Shown piece after piece: positions 41,728-50,823 of a stretch of DNA of 64,000 nt. Each line of letters opens with the position of its first letter. Positions within the stretch are counted from its first letter, which is position 1. A model generated the notes under the pieces. It was not told the DNA's origin and ran no database searches. It worked only from the letters and a program-made list of their open reading frames with translations. This DNA is from Amycolatopsis albispora (lineage in GTDB: Bacteria; Actinomycetota; Actinomycetes; Mycobacteriales; Pseudonocardiaceae). The position numbers and the translations under genes are program-made. Location of the stretch: the NCBI RefSeq assembly GCF_003312875.1, contig NZ_CP015163.1, positions 7,006,001 through 7,070,000 of the forward strand. Reading direction: 5' to 3'.

Positions 41728-42843
41728 TTATCCCTGTTCAAAAAGGTGCCGCACGGCGCTACGGTCCACCTTGCCCGGCCCCCGCAGCGGAAGCTCGGCC
41801 AGTACCAGCACCCGTTTCGGCACCGCCGCGGCGCCCGCTTCCGCACGCACGAGCGCCCGCAGTTCGTCCTCCGGAAGGGGCTCTGCCGCAGGCACCACGG
41901 CGGCCACCACGGCCTCACCCCACTCCGGATCCGGCACGCCGACCACGCAGGCCGCCCGCACCGCCGGATGCGTCAGCAGCGCCTTCTCCACCGCGGCCGC
42001 GGGCACCTTCACCCCGCCGGTGTTGATCACGTCGTCGGCGCGGCCGAGCACCTCCAGGCGCCCACCGTCGAACCGGCCGAGGTCGCTGGTGCGGAACCAG
42101 CCATCCACAAAGGACTCCGCGGTCAGCTCCTGGTTCAGCCGGTACCCGTGCGCCAGCACCGGCCCGGCGATCTCCACCCGGCCGCCGTCACCGATCCGGA
42201 TGTCCACTCCGGACAGTGGAACGCCCTGGTAGACGCAGCCGCTGGCGGTCTCGCTCATGCCGTACGCGGGCACGGCGGTGATGCCCGCCTCGGCCGCGCG
42301 CTCGGCGAGCCGGGGGTCCAGCGCGGCCCCGCCGAGCACGATCGCGTCCAGCTTCGCCACCTCGCGGGTCACCTCCGGGCCCGCGTCCACCAGCCGCGAA
42401 AGCTGCGTCGGCACCAGCGCGCTGTAGTGCGGACCCGGCTGCCGGACCAGCTCGCGCACGCCGTCGGCGAAGGCCGCGGCCCGGAACCCGGCGCTGGTGT
42501 CGAGCACCACCGGCGACGTCCCGGCGAGCATCGAGCGCACCAGCACCTGCAGCCCGCCGATGTACTGCGGCGGCGTCGCGAGCAGCCAGCGGCCGGGACC
42601 GCCGAGCCGCTCGTGCGTGGCCTCGGCCGACGCCCGCAGCGCCGCCGCGGAGAGCAGCACGCCCTTCGGCGCCCCGGTCGAGCCCGAGGTCGCGATGATC
42701 ACCGCGGTGCCGTCCTCGACCGGGAGGTCCGGCCGCATCGCCTCGGCCAGCGCGGGATCGCCGACCGGCAGCACGGCCGGACCGCCGTCCAGCGCGTCGG
42801 CCAGCGCGCCCGGCAGCTCTGCGACCGAGGTGACCAGGCGCAT
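41728..42843 (-). CDS. menE: o-Succinylbenzoate-CoA ligase
   Basis: Activates o-succinylbenzoate with CoA and ATP in menaquinone synthesis. The 371-residue ANL enzyme is short for the superfamily but normal for actinobacterial MenE: VIIATSGSTGAPKGVLLS, VPAYGMSETASGCVY, WFRTSDLGRFDGGRLEVLGRADDVINTGGVKV, and LRGPGKVDRSAVR with the A10 Lys. ATG 42843 overlaps the menB stop, so menB-menE are coupled. Confidence 0.93.
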   Translation of the reverse strand: MRLVTSVAELPGALADALDGGPAVLPVGDPALAEAMRPDLPVEDGTAVIIATSGSTGAPKGVLLSAAALRASAEATHERLGGPGRWLLATPPQYIGGLQVLVRSMLAGTSPVVLDTSAGFRAAAFADGVRELVRQPGPHYSALVPTQLSRLVDAGPEVTREVAKLDAIVLGGAALDPRLAERAAEAGITAVPAYGMSETASGCVYQGVPLSGVDIRIGDGGRVEIAGPVLAHGYRLNQELTAESFVDGWFRTSDLGRFDGGRLEVLGRADDVINTGGVKVPAAAVEKALLTHPAVRAACVVGVPDPEWGEAVVAAVVPAAEPLPEDELRALVRAEAGAAAVPKRVLVLAELPLRGPGKVDRSAVRHLFEQG

Positions 42844-43766
42844 CAGTAGTAGTACGGGTAGCCGGACCAGTCCGGTTCGCGCTTCTGCAGGAAGGAGTCG
42901 CGGCCCTCGACCGCCTCGTCCTGCATGTACGCCAGCCGGGTGGTCTCACCGGCGAACAGCTGCTGCCCCACCAGCCCGTCGTCGATCAGGTTGAACGCGT
43001 ACTTGAGCATGCGCTGCGCGGTCGGCGACTTGCCGTTGATCTCCCACGCCCAGCGCAGCGCCTCGGCCTCCAGCTCGGCGTGCGGCACCACCGCGTTGAC
43101 CGCGCCCATCGCGTGCATCTGCTCGGCGGTGTAGGACCGGCCGAGGAAGAAGATCTCGCGGGCGAACTTCTGCCCGACCTGCCGGGCGAGGTAGGCCGAG
43201 CCGTAACCGCCGTCGAACGAGCCGACGTCGGCGTCGGTCTGCTTGAACCGCGCGTGCTCGGCCGAGGCGAGCGTGAGATCGCACACCACGTGCAGCGAGT
43301 GCCCGCCGCCCGCCGCCCAGCCCGGCACCACCGCTACTACGACTTTCGGCATGAACCGGATCAGCCGCTGCACCTCGAGGATGTGCAGCCTGCCCGCCCG
43401 CGCGGGGTCCACCGTGTCGGAGGTCTCCCCGTCCGCGTACTGATACCCGGACCGACCGCGAATACGCTGGTCACCACCGGAGCAGAAGGCCCACCCGCCG
43501 TCCCGCGGCGACGGACCGTTGCCGGTGAGCAGCACACAGCCGACGTCCGAGCTCATCCGCGCGTGGTCGAGGGCGCGGTACAGCTCGTCGACGGTGTGCG
43601 GCCGGAAGGCGTTGCGCACGCCCGGCCGGTCGAATGCCACCCGGACGACGCGTTTGCCGGAGCGGCTCTCCGTGGAACGGTGGTAGGTGATGTCGGTGAA
43701 GTCGAAACCTTCGACCTCGGACCACGAGGCGGGGTCGAACAGCTCGGAAACTTGGGCGTCATCCAC
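42843..43766 (-). CDS. menB: 1,4-dihydroxy-2-naphthoyl-CoA synthase
   Basis: Crotonase-fold enzyme closing the second ring of the naphthoquinone. The 307-residue protein has FDRPGVRNAFRPHTVDELYRALDHAR, CSGGDQRIRGRSGYQYADG, VPGWAAGGGHSLHVVCDLTLAS, and DADVGSFDGGYGSAYLARQVGQKFAREI with the catalytic Asp/Tyr region, ending in the MenB-type DWSGYPYYY. GTG 43766 is used. Divergent from menD across only 57 bases, which must hold both promoters. Confidence 0.95.
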   Translation of the reverse strand: MDDAQVSELFDPASWSEVEGFDFTDITYHRSTESRSGKRVVRVAFDRPGVRNAFRPHTVDELYRALDHARMSSDVGCVLLTGNGPSPRDGGWAFCSGGDQRIRGRSGYQYADGETSDTVDPARAGRLHILEVQRLIRFMPKVVVAVVPGWAAGGGHSLHVVCDLTLASAEHARFKQTDADVGSFDGGYGSAYLARQVGQKFAREIFFLGRSYTAEQMHAMGAVNAVVPHAELEAEALRWAWEINGKSPTAQRMLKYAFNLIDDGLVGQQLFAGETTRLAYMQDEAVEGRDSFLQKREPDWSGYPYYY

Positions 43767-43823
43767 GCCTGGGAGAATAGGACCTATGGCTATGCGCGCG
43801 GACGACCTGCCGGGGGATGCCCG

Positions 43824-45488
43824 GTGAACCCGTCGACCGCGCAGGCCAGGGTCATCGTGGACGAGCTGATCCGCAACACCGTGTCGCACGTGGTGCTCTG
43901 CCCCGGCTCCCGCAACGCGCCGCTGTCGCTGGCGCTCTACGACGCCGCGTCCACCGGGAAGCTGCGGCTGCACGTCCGGATCGACGAGCGCAGCGCCGCC
44001 TTCCTCGCGCTCGGCATCGCCGCGCGCACCGGCCGCCCGGTCGCCGTGCTGTGCACCTCGGGCACCGCCGCGTCGAACTTCCACCCGGCCGTGCTCGAAG
44101 CCGACCGCGCGGGCGTGCCGCTGATCGTGCTCACCGCCGACCGCCCGCCCGAGCTGCGCGCGGCCGGTGCCAACCAGGTCATCGACCAGCGCCGGTTGTA
44201 CGGCGACGCGGTCCGCTACGGCGACGAGCTGGCCGTGGCCGAACGCCGTGCCGGGCAGAACTCGTACTGGCGCAGCCAGGTCTGCCGGGCGTGGAACGCG
44301 GCCTACGGCGAATGGCGCAGCGGGCCGGTCCACCTGAACATCCCCTTTCGCGAGCCGCTGGTCCCCGACGAGGAGGACGGCGAGTGGTACGAGTCGCTGG
44401 AGGGCCGTCCCGGCGGTGCCCGGTGGACCGAGCTGCCCGACTTCGGCGCGCTGCCCGCGTTCGTGGTGCCGTCCGCGCGGCACGGGCTGGTCATCGCGTG
44501 TGACACCGGGGTGGGCGCGGCCAGCGAATGGGCCGAGCAGCACGGCTGGCCGGTGGTCTCGGAGACCGGCGGCATCGGGCTGACCGGGTCGACCGCGATC
44601 GGCGCCGGGGCCTGGCTGCTCGGGGTGCCGGAGTTCATCGAGCGGCACAAGCCGGAGCAGGTGCTCTGCCTCGGCAGGCCGACGGTGTTCCGGCAGGTGC
44701 AGGCGCTGCTCTCGGACGCCGACGTGGAGGTGCTGCTGGTCCGGCCGGATTCGGACTGGCCGGCGCCCGCGCACAACGTGCGGCAGGTGGGCCAGTGGTT
44801 TGCCGAGCCGACCAAGCCCGCCGATCCGGAGTGGCTGGCGAGCTGGCAGCGCGCGGACGCGGCGGCGAAGGCCGCGGTGCGTGAGGCGCTGGCGGAGGAG
44901 CCGTGGCCGACCGGGCTGCGCCTGGCGGCGGAGCTGGTGGCGGCGCTGCCCGAGGACGCGATGCTGGTGGTCGGCCCGTCGAACCCGACGCGGGACATCG
45001 CGCTCGCCGGTGGCATGCGGCCGGACGTGCTGGTCCACCGCAACCGCGGCGTGGCGGGCATCGACGGCGCGGTGTCCACCGCGATCGGCGCCGCCAGTGT
45101 CCACAAGGGACCGTCGTACGCGCTGCTCGGCGACCTGACCTTCCTGCACGACATCAACGGACTGCTGACCGGGCCCGCCGAGTCGCGGCCGGACCTGACC
45201 ATCGTCGTGCTCAACGACGACGGCGGGGGCATCTTCACCCTGCTGGAGCAGGGCGCGCCGGAGCACAGCGCCGGGTTCGAGCGGGTTTTCGGCACACCGC
45301 ACGGGGCTGACCTGGGCGCTTTGTGCGCGGGGTACCGGGTGCCGCACGTGGTCGCGGAAACGCTTACGGAGTTCCGGGCGGCGCTACGGCCCGCGCCGGG
45401 GCTGCGGGTGATCGAGGTCCGGGTGGACCGGGCACGCCACCGGGACCTGCACGCCCGCCTACGAGCCGCCGTCTCCGCCGCCGTCTGA
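43824..45488 (+). CDS. menD: 2-succinyl-5-enolpyruvyl-6-hydroxy-3-cyclohexene-1-carboxylate synthase
   Basis: Thiamine-diphosphate enzyme joining 2-oxoglutarate and isochorismate. The 554-residue protein has VVLCPGSRNAPLSLAL, CTSGTAASNFHPAVLEADRAGVPLIVLTADRPPELR, and the ThDP/Mg site GDLTFLHDINGL ... IVVLNDDGGGIFTLLEQG. GTG 43824 starts at the family N-terminus. menF, menC and menH are not in the window. A group of palindromic repeats lies after the stop. Confidence 0.95.
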   Translation: MNPSTAQARVIVDELIRNTVSHVVLCPGSRNAPLSLALYDAASTGKLRLHVRIDERSAAFLALGIAARTGRPVAVLCTSGTAASNFHPAVLEADRAGVPLIVLTADRPPELRAAGANQVIDQRRLYGDAVRYGDELAVAERRAGQNSYWRSQVCRAWNAAYGEWRSGPVHLNIPFREPLVPDEEDGEWYESLEGRPGGARWTELPDFGALPAFVVPSARHGLVIACDTGVGAASEWAEQHGWPVVSETGGIGLTGSTAIGAGAWLLGVPEFIERHKPEQVLCLGRPTVFRQVQALLSDADVEVLLVRPDSDWPAPAHNVRQVGQWFAEPTKPADPEWLASWQRADAAAKAAVREALAEEPWPTGLRLAAELVAALPEDAMLVVGPSNPTRDIALAGGMRPDVLVHRNRGVAGIDGAVSTAIGAASVHKGPSYALLGDLTFLHDINGLLTGPAESRPDLTIVVLNDDGGGIFTLLEQGAPEHSAGFERVFGTPHGADLGALCAGYRVPHVVAETLTEFRAALRPAPGLRVIEVRVDRARHRDLHARLRAAVSAAV

Positions 45489-45508
45489 CCGGGACGCCCC
45501 CTCGCGGA

Positions 45509-45559
45509 ACACGAATGTGGCTTTGGGGGCCGATTCCGCCCCGAAAGCCACATTCGTGT
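45509..45559. repeat. Palindrome copy R4 (GGGG-type variant)
   Basis: ACACGAATGTGGCTTT with GGGGG (45509-45529) pairs with CCCCGAAAGCCACATT and CGTGT (45539-45559), with one mismatch. It differs from the R2 type in the inner part (GGGG in place of CGAGACG) and resembles R7. It starts 21 bases after the menD stop and likely terminates it. Confidence 0.85.
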
Positions 45560-45572
45560 CCAGGCAGCGCCC

Positions 45573-45592
45573 CGGAAGCCACATTCGTGTCC
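45573..45592. repeat. Half palindrome R5
   Basis: CGGAAGCCACATTCGTGTCC, a single right arm without a partner. With the right arm of R4 it forms an imperfect 31-base direct duplication (45539-45569 and 45570-45600). Confidence 0.75.
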
Positions 45593-45599
45593 AGGGCGG

Positions 45600-45654
45600 C
45601 GTCACGAAAGCCACATTCGAGACGCCAGACGTCTCGAAAGCCACATTCGTGACA
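45600..45654. repeat. Palindrome copy R6, left-arm core inverted
   Basis: Outer GTCACG, core AAAGCCACATT, inner CGAGACG, loop CCAGA, inner CGTCTCG, core AAAGCCACATT, outer CGTGACA. Relative to R2 the left core is inverted. It is nearest the end of pxpA, which converges from the right. Confidence 0.88.
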
Positions 45655-45713
45655 TCGGCCCCGCCTGCCGAACGGCCCAGGCGCGCGCCGCTCGGGCCCC
45701 GCCGCCGCTCGGC

Positions 45714-46466
45714 TCAGGCGAAGGCTTGGGGCGTGATGCCTGCCGCTTCCAGGGCTGCGCGTACCGCGCGGGCGATTTCCACCGCACCGGGCGTGTCCCC
45801 GTGGACGCAGATCGAGCGCGCCCCGACCGTCACCGTGGAGCCGTCGATGGCGGTGATCCGCCCGTGCGTGGCCAGGTCGACGCACCGCGCGGCGATCGCC
45901 GAGGCGTCGTGCAGGACCGCGCCCGGCTCCCGCCGCGAGACCAGGTGGCCGTCCGGGGTGTACGCGCGGTCGGCGAACGCCTCGGTCACCGTCGCCAGTC
46001 CGGCGGCTTCCGCGGCCGAAAGCAGCGCCGAGCCCGGCAGCCCCAGCACCGGCAGCGAGCCGTACCGGCGCACGCCCTCGACGACGCCCTCCGCCTGCGC
46101 CGAGTCCGTGACCACCGTGTTGTACAGCGCGCCGTGCGGTTTCACGTAAGCCACCCGCGTCCCGGCCGCGCGCGCGAACGCGTCCAGCGCGCCGATCTGG
46201 TAGGTGACCTCGTCCGCGAGCCGGTCCGGTGGCACGTCCATCCGCTGCCTGCCGAAGCCCGCGAGATCGCGGTACGACACCTGCGCGCCGATCACCACAC
46301 CCGACCTGGCCGCGCGTTCACAGGTGTCGCGCATGATCGTCGGGTCGCCGGCATGGAAGCCGCAGGCGACGTTCGCGCTGGTCACCACGTCGAGCAGGGC
46401 CTCGTCGTCACCGAGGGTCCAGATCCCGAAGCCCTCGCCCAGATCACTGTTGAGGTCGACCGTCAA
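45714..46466 (-). CDS. pxpA: LamB/YcsF family protein, 5-oxoprolinase subunit A
   Basis: A 250-residue protein beginning [23 protein letters not shown], with [47 protein letters not shown] and [12 protein letters not shown], all PxpA/YcsF hallmarks. PxpA works with PxpB and PxpC to hydrolyse 5-oxoproline to glutamate; pxpBC are not nearby. Start is uncertain: TTG 46466 fits homologues, but AGGAGG at 46500-46505 could serve TTG 46496, and the frame is open to GTG 46526. Confidence 0.87.
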   Translation of the reverse strand: MTVDLNSDLGEGFGIWTLGDDEALLDVVTSANVACGFHAGDPTIMRDTCERAARSGVVIGAQVSYRDLAGFGRQRMDVPPDRLADEVTYQIGALDAFARAAGTRVAYVKPHGALYNTVVTDSAQAEGVVEGVRRYGSLPVLGLPGSALLSAAEAAGLATVTEAFADRAYTPDGHLVSRREPGAVLHDASAIAARCVDLATHGRITAIDGSTVTVGARSICVHGDTPGAVEIARAVRAALEAAGITPQAFA

Positions 46467-46579
46467 ATTCCCGGTTGGACCGTTCTCAGCAGGCAAGACC
46501 CTCCTTTTGGTAGTTCCTCGGGCCACCGCGCGGCGATAGGTTCGCCGCAGCTCGAGCCACGGACACCTGGAGGGTATAG

Positions 46580-48172
46580 ATGCGGCTGAGAACTCGCGCG
46601 GGAGCCGGTGCGGTGGCCACCGGCCTCGCCTCGATCCTGCTGGCCACTTCGGCCAGCGCCGCCCCCGCGCCCGGCGCGCCCGGAGCGGGGGACCCCTACT
46701 ACCCGGGTGCCGGCAACGGCGGTTACGACGTCCAGCACTACGACATCAGGCTGACCTACCAGCCGCAGACCGACCAGCTGTCCGGGCAGACGACCATCCT
46801 GGCCACCACCACGCAGGAGCTGTCGTCGCTGAACCTGGACTTCGCGCTCAAGGTCAGCTCGGTGCGGGTGAACAACGCCCCCGCCCAGTTCAGCAAGGAC
46901 ACCAAGGACCCGAGCGAGCTGGTGGTCAAGCCGGTCAAGCCGCTGGCGAAGAACCAGTTCGTCACCATCGTGGTCAGCTACGCCGACACGCCGTCGAAGG
47001 TGGTTGTCGACGGCGCCACGGCCTGGCGCAAGACGCCGACCGGCGCCGAGGTGGTGGACGAGCCGTTCAGCTCCGAGTGGTGGTACCCCGCCAACGACCA
47101 CCCCACCGACAAGGCCACCTTCGACGTCTCCGTCGAGGTGCCCGACGCGGTTTCGGCCATCTCCAACGGCAACCTCGTGCGCAAGACCAAGCAGCGCACC
47201 GGCTGGACGCGCTGGAACTGGCGCAGCACCCAGCCGCAGGCCACCTACCTGGCGTTCCTCGCGGTCGGCGGCTTCGAGGTGCTGCAGTCGACCACGCCGA
47301 GCGGGCAGCCGTTCCTGTCCGCCTACGACCCGGCGCTGGGCGCCGCGCTGCCCGCGGCGAAGGCCAGCATCGAACGCACGCCCGAGGTCACCGAGTTCCT
47401 GGCGACCCAGTTCGGGCCCTACCCGTTCGAGGCGCAGGGCGGCGTGGCGTCCAACGCGATCGGCTTCGCGCTGGAGAACCAGACGCGCTCGGTCTACGGC
47501 AACAGCTTCTGGCGCAACGGCTCGAACACCTCGGTGGTCGCGCACGAGGTGGCGCACCAGTGGTTCGGCGACTCGGTTTCGCTGGGCAAGTGGAGCGACA
47601 TCTGGCTGAACGAGGGTTTCGCCAGCTACGCGGAGTTCCTGTGGTCGGAGAGCATCGGCGAGGGCACGGCCGACGAGCTGGCCGAGTACCTCTACAACTC
47701 CTACCCGGCGGACAGCCCGTTCTGGCAGGTCAAGCCGGGTGACCCGGGTGCGGACAAGCAGTTCGACGCGGCCGTCTACGACCGCGGCGCGCTGGCCGTG
47801 CACGCGTTGCGCAAGGCGGTCGGCGACGAGAGCTTCTTCCAGATCCTGCAGACCTGGCAGGCGCAGAAGAAGGGCACGCACGCGACCATTCCGGAGTTCA
47901 TCGCGCTCGCGGAGAAGCTCTCCGGCAAGCCGCTGTACGACCTGTTCCAGACGTGGCTGTACACCCCGGGACGCCCGGAGTTCAGCCCGGCCGGGCAGCC
48001 CGCGGCGGCTTCGGCGGCGACGGTGGCCCGCGCGGCCGACGGCAAGCCCGCCGAGCCGAAGTCGTGGTCGAAGATCCGCCTGACCCACGCCGAACTGGCC
48101 GAGCACGGGCACGCCCACGCCCACGGCGAGGCCCACACCGACGGGCACGACACGGGAGGCCGGGACTTCTAG
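46580..48172 (+). CDS. Secreted M1-family zinc metallopeptidase with His-rich tail
   Basis: The 530-residue protein has a signal peptide (residues 1-~28, ending SASAAPAP), an N-terminal beta domain (residues ~45-240), a GxxEN-type substrate motif (GFALENQT) and the zinc site H322-E-V-A-H326 ... E345 ([12 protein letters not shown] ... DIWLNEGF). It lacks the large C-terminal helical domain of aminopeptidase N, so it is a short, secreted M1 peptidase. The last ~25 residues are rich in His ([17 protein letters not shown]) and could bind zinc or other metals. Confidence 0.9.
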   Translation: MRLRTRAGAGAVATGLASILLATSASAAPAPGAPGAGDPYYPGAGNGGYDVQHYDIRLTYQPQTDQLSGQTTILATTTQELSSLNLDFALKVSSVRVNNAPAQFSKDTKDPSELVVKPVKPLAKNQFVTIVVSYADTPSKVVVDGATAWRKTPTGAEVVDEPFSSEWWYPANDHPTDKATFDVSVEVPDAVSAISNGNLVRKTKQRTGWTRWNWRSTQPQATYLAFLAVGGFEVLQSTTPSGQPFLSAYDPALGAALPAAKASIERTPEVTEFLATQFGPYPFEAQGGVASNAIGFALENQTRSVYGNSFWRNGSNTSVVAHEVAHQWFGDSVSLGKWSDIWLNEGFASYAEFLWSESIGEGTADELAEYLYNSYPADSPFWQVKPGDPGADKQFDAAVYDRGALAVHALRKAVGDESFFQILQTWQAQKKGTHATIPEFIALAEKLSGKPLYDLFQTWLYTPGRPEFSPAGQPAAASAATVARAADGKPAEPKSWSKIRLTHAELAEHGHAHAHGEAHTDGHDTGGRDF

Positions 48173-48243
48173 CCCGCTCCCCGGCTCGCGGGCGTTCCAG
48201 CGACTGCCCACGCCCGCGAGCCAGGGGTGGCTAGGGTGTCCCC

Positions 48244-48699
48244 ATGTCCCCCAGGAGTGAGAAGCTGCTGCGGATCGGCGTCCGCGTGCTGGTCGGCGTC
48301 GCGGCCGTGCTCACCCTGCTGTGCGTGACCCTGTTCTTCGCCGCGGTGCGCAACGACAGCGCGATCAGCGACCACCGCGGCCTCGCCGACGCCGAGGTGC
48401 TGTCGGTTTCCTTCGACCGGACGCTGATCCGGTTCGTGACCCCGGACGGCGTGGCGCACACGCCGTCGCTGGGCGTGCTCTACCCGGAGGGGCTGGAGGC
48501 CGGTCAGCTGGTGCGGGTCGAATACAACACCGAGGACCCGGAGCTGGCGCGGGTGGCCGGGCGCAGCGCGTCGCTGACCCTGCTGCCGCTGGGCACGACG
48601 ATCCTGTTCACCTGGCTGGTGGTGGGCCCGGCGTGGTGGTTCGCCCGCCGCCTGCTGCGCCGCGCGGCGGAGGCGAAGTCGGAGTCCGAGCCTGCCTAG
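48244..48699 (+). CDS. DUF3592 domain membrane protein
   Basis: The 151-residue protein has two membrane helices (VLVGVAAVLTLLCVTLFFAAV; LGTTILFTWLVVGPAWWFA) around an extracytoplasmic beta domain (ADAEVLSVSFDRTLIRFVTPDGVAHTPSLG ... GQLVRVEYNTEDPELARVAG), the DUF3592 layout. ATG 48244. Its stop codon and that of the convergent phosphatase gene share a CTAG overlap. Function unknown. Confidence 0.82.
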   Translation: MSPRSEKLLRIGVRVLVGVAAVLTLLCVTLFFAAVRNDSAISDHRGLADAEVLSVSFDRTLIRFVTPDGVAHTPSLGVLYPEGLEAGQLVRVEYNTEDPELARVAGRSASLTLLPLGTTILFTWLVVGPAWWFARRLLRRAAEAKSESEPA

Positions 48700-49538
48700 C
48701 CCCGGCTGAGGGCGGTGCCACGCCACCAGTCGAGCACCACTTCCGCCAGGCCCGGTGCCGCCACCAGCAGGCCGTCCGACGGCAGCGCGTTGCCTTCCCC
48801 GTGCCGGTCCATCACCACCGCGCCCGATTCGATGGCCAGCGCGACCGCGCCCGCGACGTCCCATTCGTGGTAGCTGTGCAGCACGGCCGCCCCCGCGTGC
48901 CCCAGCGCGACCTGCGCCACCGACAACGCCGCCGAGCCCAGCACCCGGACCCCGGCGTGCGCGGCGGACGCCTGCTCGATGAACCCCGCCATGCCCGGCC
49001 ACGCGCCACCCCGGCCCAGCTCGGTGCAGATGATCGCGCCGGTGGTCCGCACCGGCTCCCCGGACAACCGCACCGGCGTGCCGTTCGCCCGCGCGCCCCG
49101 ACCGCGCGCGGCCGCGTAGATCTGGCCCCGGTACGGGTCCGCGATCACCCCGACCACCGGCCCCGACGAGTCGACCAGCGCCAGGCTGAACGCGCACCAC
49201 GGCATGCCGGCCACGTAGTTCGCGGTGCCGTCCACCGGGTCCACCACCCAGCGGTACTCGGCCACGTCCGCGCCCAGGTCGGCGCCGAACTCCTCGCCGA
49301 CCACCGGCACCCCGGGGAACTCGGCGGTCAGCACCCGCCGGGTGTGCCGCTCCAGGATCCGTTCGGTGTCGGTGACCCAGTCGAAGGGCGTGTCCCCGGT
49401 CTCCGGCCGGGCCCCCCGCCCGGCGGTCGCGGTGATCACGTCGGTGGCGTCGTTGGCCAGGCGTCCGGCGACTTCGAGGGCCTTGGACAGCAGGGCGGGC
49501 TCGACGGGCCGGGCCGGACGTGAGGACAAGAGGGTCAC
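48696..49538 (-). CDS. Inositol monophosphatase family protein
   Basis: The 280-residue protein has the Mg-dependent phosphatase motifs VVGEEFGAD, WVVDPVDGTANYVAGMPWCAFSLAL and, near the C-terminus, YHEWDVAGAVALAIESGAVV. It may act on inositol phosphate (mycothiol and phosphatidylinositol supply), histidinol phosphate or another sugar phosphate; the sequence alone does not decide. Divergent from the mannosyltransferase gene, which is compatible with a role in inositol or mannose lipid metabolism. Confidence 0.88.
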   Translation of the reverse strand: MTLLSSRPARPVEPALLSKALEVAGRLANDATDVITATAGRGARPETGDTPFDWVTDTERILERHTRRVLTAEFPGVPVVGEEFGADLGADVAEYRWVVDPVDGTANYVAGMPWCAFSLALVDSSGPVVGVIADPYRGQIYAAARGRGARANGTPVRLSGEPVRTTGAIICTELGRGGAWPGMAGFIEQASAAHAGVRVLGSAALSVAQVALGHAGAAVLHSYHEWDVAGAVALAIESGAVVMDRHGEGNALPSDGLLVAAPGLAEVVLDWWRGTALSRG

Positions 49539-49704
49539 GCCGCTCTAGCATGGCCGCGCTCGGTGACCGGAACCCGACGATGAGGTGACCGGGCCATGGC
49601 GAGTTCGCACTAAGCGGACCAGAAGCCGACCAGGAGCCGAGGAGTTCGAACGCCGTTGGCCGGTGCGTCACCCGGCGGCCGAGCACGCGTGCGACAGTCC
49701 GATC

Positions 49705-50823
49705 GTGCGTATCGCCATCGTCACCGAAAGCTTCCTGCCGCAGGTCAACGGCGTCACCAACTCCGTGCTGCGGGTGGTCGAGCACCTGCGCGACCGGGCG
49801 CACGAGGTGCTCGTGATCGCCCCCGGCGCCGGTCCGGCGGAGTACCGGGGCGCGCCGGTGGTGCGCATTCCCGCGCTCGGCCTGCCGGTGGTCAACTCGC
49901 TGCCGATCGGGGTGCCGACCAGGACCGTGCTCACCGCGATGGCGCAGTTCCAGCCGGACGTGGTGCACCTGGCGTCCCCGTTCGTCGTCGGCGCACGGGG
50001 GCTCGCCGCGGCCCGGCGGCTGCGCGTGCCGTCGATCGCGGTCTACCAGACCGACATCGCCGGGTTCGCCGCCGCGTACGGCCTCGGCCTGGGCGCGCGG
50101 GCGGCCTGGCGCTGGGTGCGGCGGGTGCACTCGCGGGCCGACCGCACGCTCGCGCCGTCCAGCGATTCGGTGCGGGAACTCCAGGCGCACGGCGTGCCGC
50201 GCGTGCACCGCTGGGGCCGTGGTGTGGACATCGAGCGGTTCTCGCCGTCGCACGCCGACCCGGCGCTGCGGGCCGAACTCGCGCCCAACGGCGAGCTGCT
50301 GGTCGGCTTTGTCGGCAGGCTGGCCCCGGAAAAGGAGGTCGACCGGCTGACCGCGCTGGCCGGGGTGCCCGGCATCCGGGTGGTGGTGGTCGGTGACGGT
50401 CCCGATCTCGAAGGCCTGCGTGACCGCCTGCCCGGCGCTGCCTTCCTCGGCGCGAAGTACGGCGACGAGCTGTCCACCGCCTACGCCAGCCTCGACGTTT
50501 TTGTGCACACCGGCCCGCACGAGACCTTCTGCCAGGCGGTCCAGGAGGCGATGGCCTCCGGGCTGCCGGTGCTCGCGCCGGACGCGGGCGGCCCGCGTGA
50601 CCTGGTGCTGCACGGGCGCACCGGCTTCCTCCTGCCCGCCGACCGCGAGCGGTTCGCCACCCAGCTGGTGGCCAGGGTGAACGAGCTGCGTGACGCCGCG
50701 TTGCGCGAACGGCTCGGCGGCAAGGCGCGCAAGGTGGTGCTCGGCCGGACCTGGCCCGCGGTGTGCGGTGAGCTGATGGGCCACTACGAAGCGGTGGCCG
50801 GCCGGGCGGCGCAGGCGGCCTGA
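49705..50823 (+). CDS. GT4-family glycosyltransferase, alpha-mannosyltransferase MgtA-like
   Basis: The 372-residue retaining glycosyltransferase starts [27 protein letters not shown], the N-terminus of GDP-mannose-dependent mannosyltransferases such as Rv0557 (MgtA/PimB). The sugar-nucleotide part has [33 protein letters not shown] and the E-x7-E motif in [28 protein letters not shown]. Probable role: mannosylating a glucuronosyl-diacylglycerol or phosphatidylinositol mannoside lipid. GTG 49705 is preferred to the open upstream extension. The next gene follows with no gap. Confidence 0.86.
   Translation: MRIAIVTESFLPQVNGVTNSVLRVVEHLRDRAHEVLVIAPGAGPAEYRGAPVVRIPALGLPVVNSLPIGVPTRTVLTAMAQFQPDVVHLASPFVVGARGLAAARRLRVPSIAVYQTDIAGFAAAYGLGLGARAAWRWVRRVHSRADRTLAPSSDSVRELQAHGVPRVHRWGRGVDIERFSPSHADPALRAELAPNGELLVGFVGRLAPEKEVDRLTALAGVPGIRVVVVGDGPDLEGLRDRLPGAAFLGAKYGDELSTAYASLDVFVHTGPHETFCQAVQEAMASGLPVLAPDAGGPRDLVLHGRTGFLLPADRERFATQLVARVNELRDAALRERLGGKARKVVLGRTWPAVCGELMGHYEAVAGRAAQAA

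Noticed and set aside
43080..43823. N-terminal extension of the menD frame
   Set aside because: It lies antisense to menB; GTG 43824 starts at the family N-terminus.
45459..45644. Open frames across the menD-pxpA gap whose products repeat 'ATFV' and 'NVAFG' phrases
   Set aside because: They are translations of palindromes R4-R6; similar phrases appear wherever these repeats occur.
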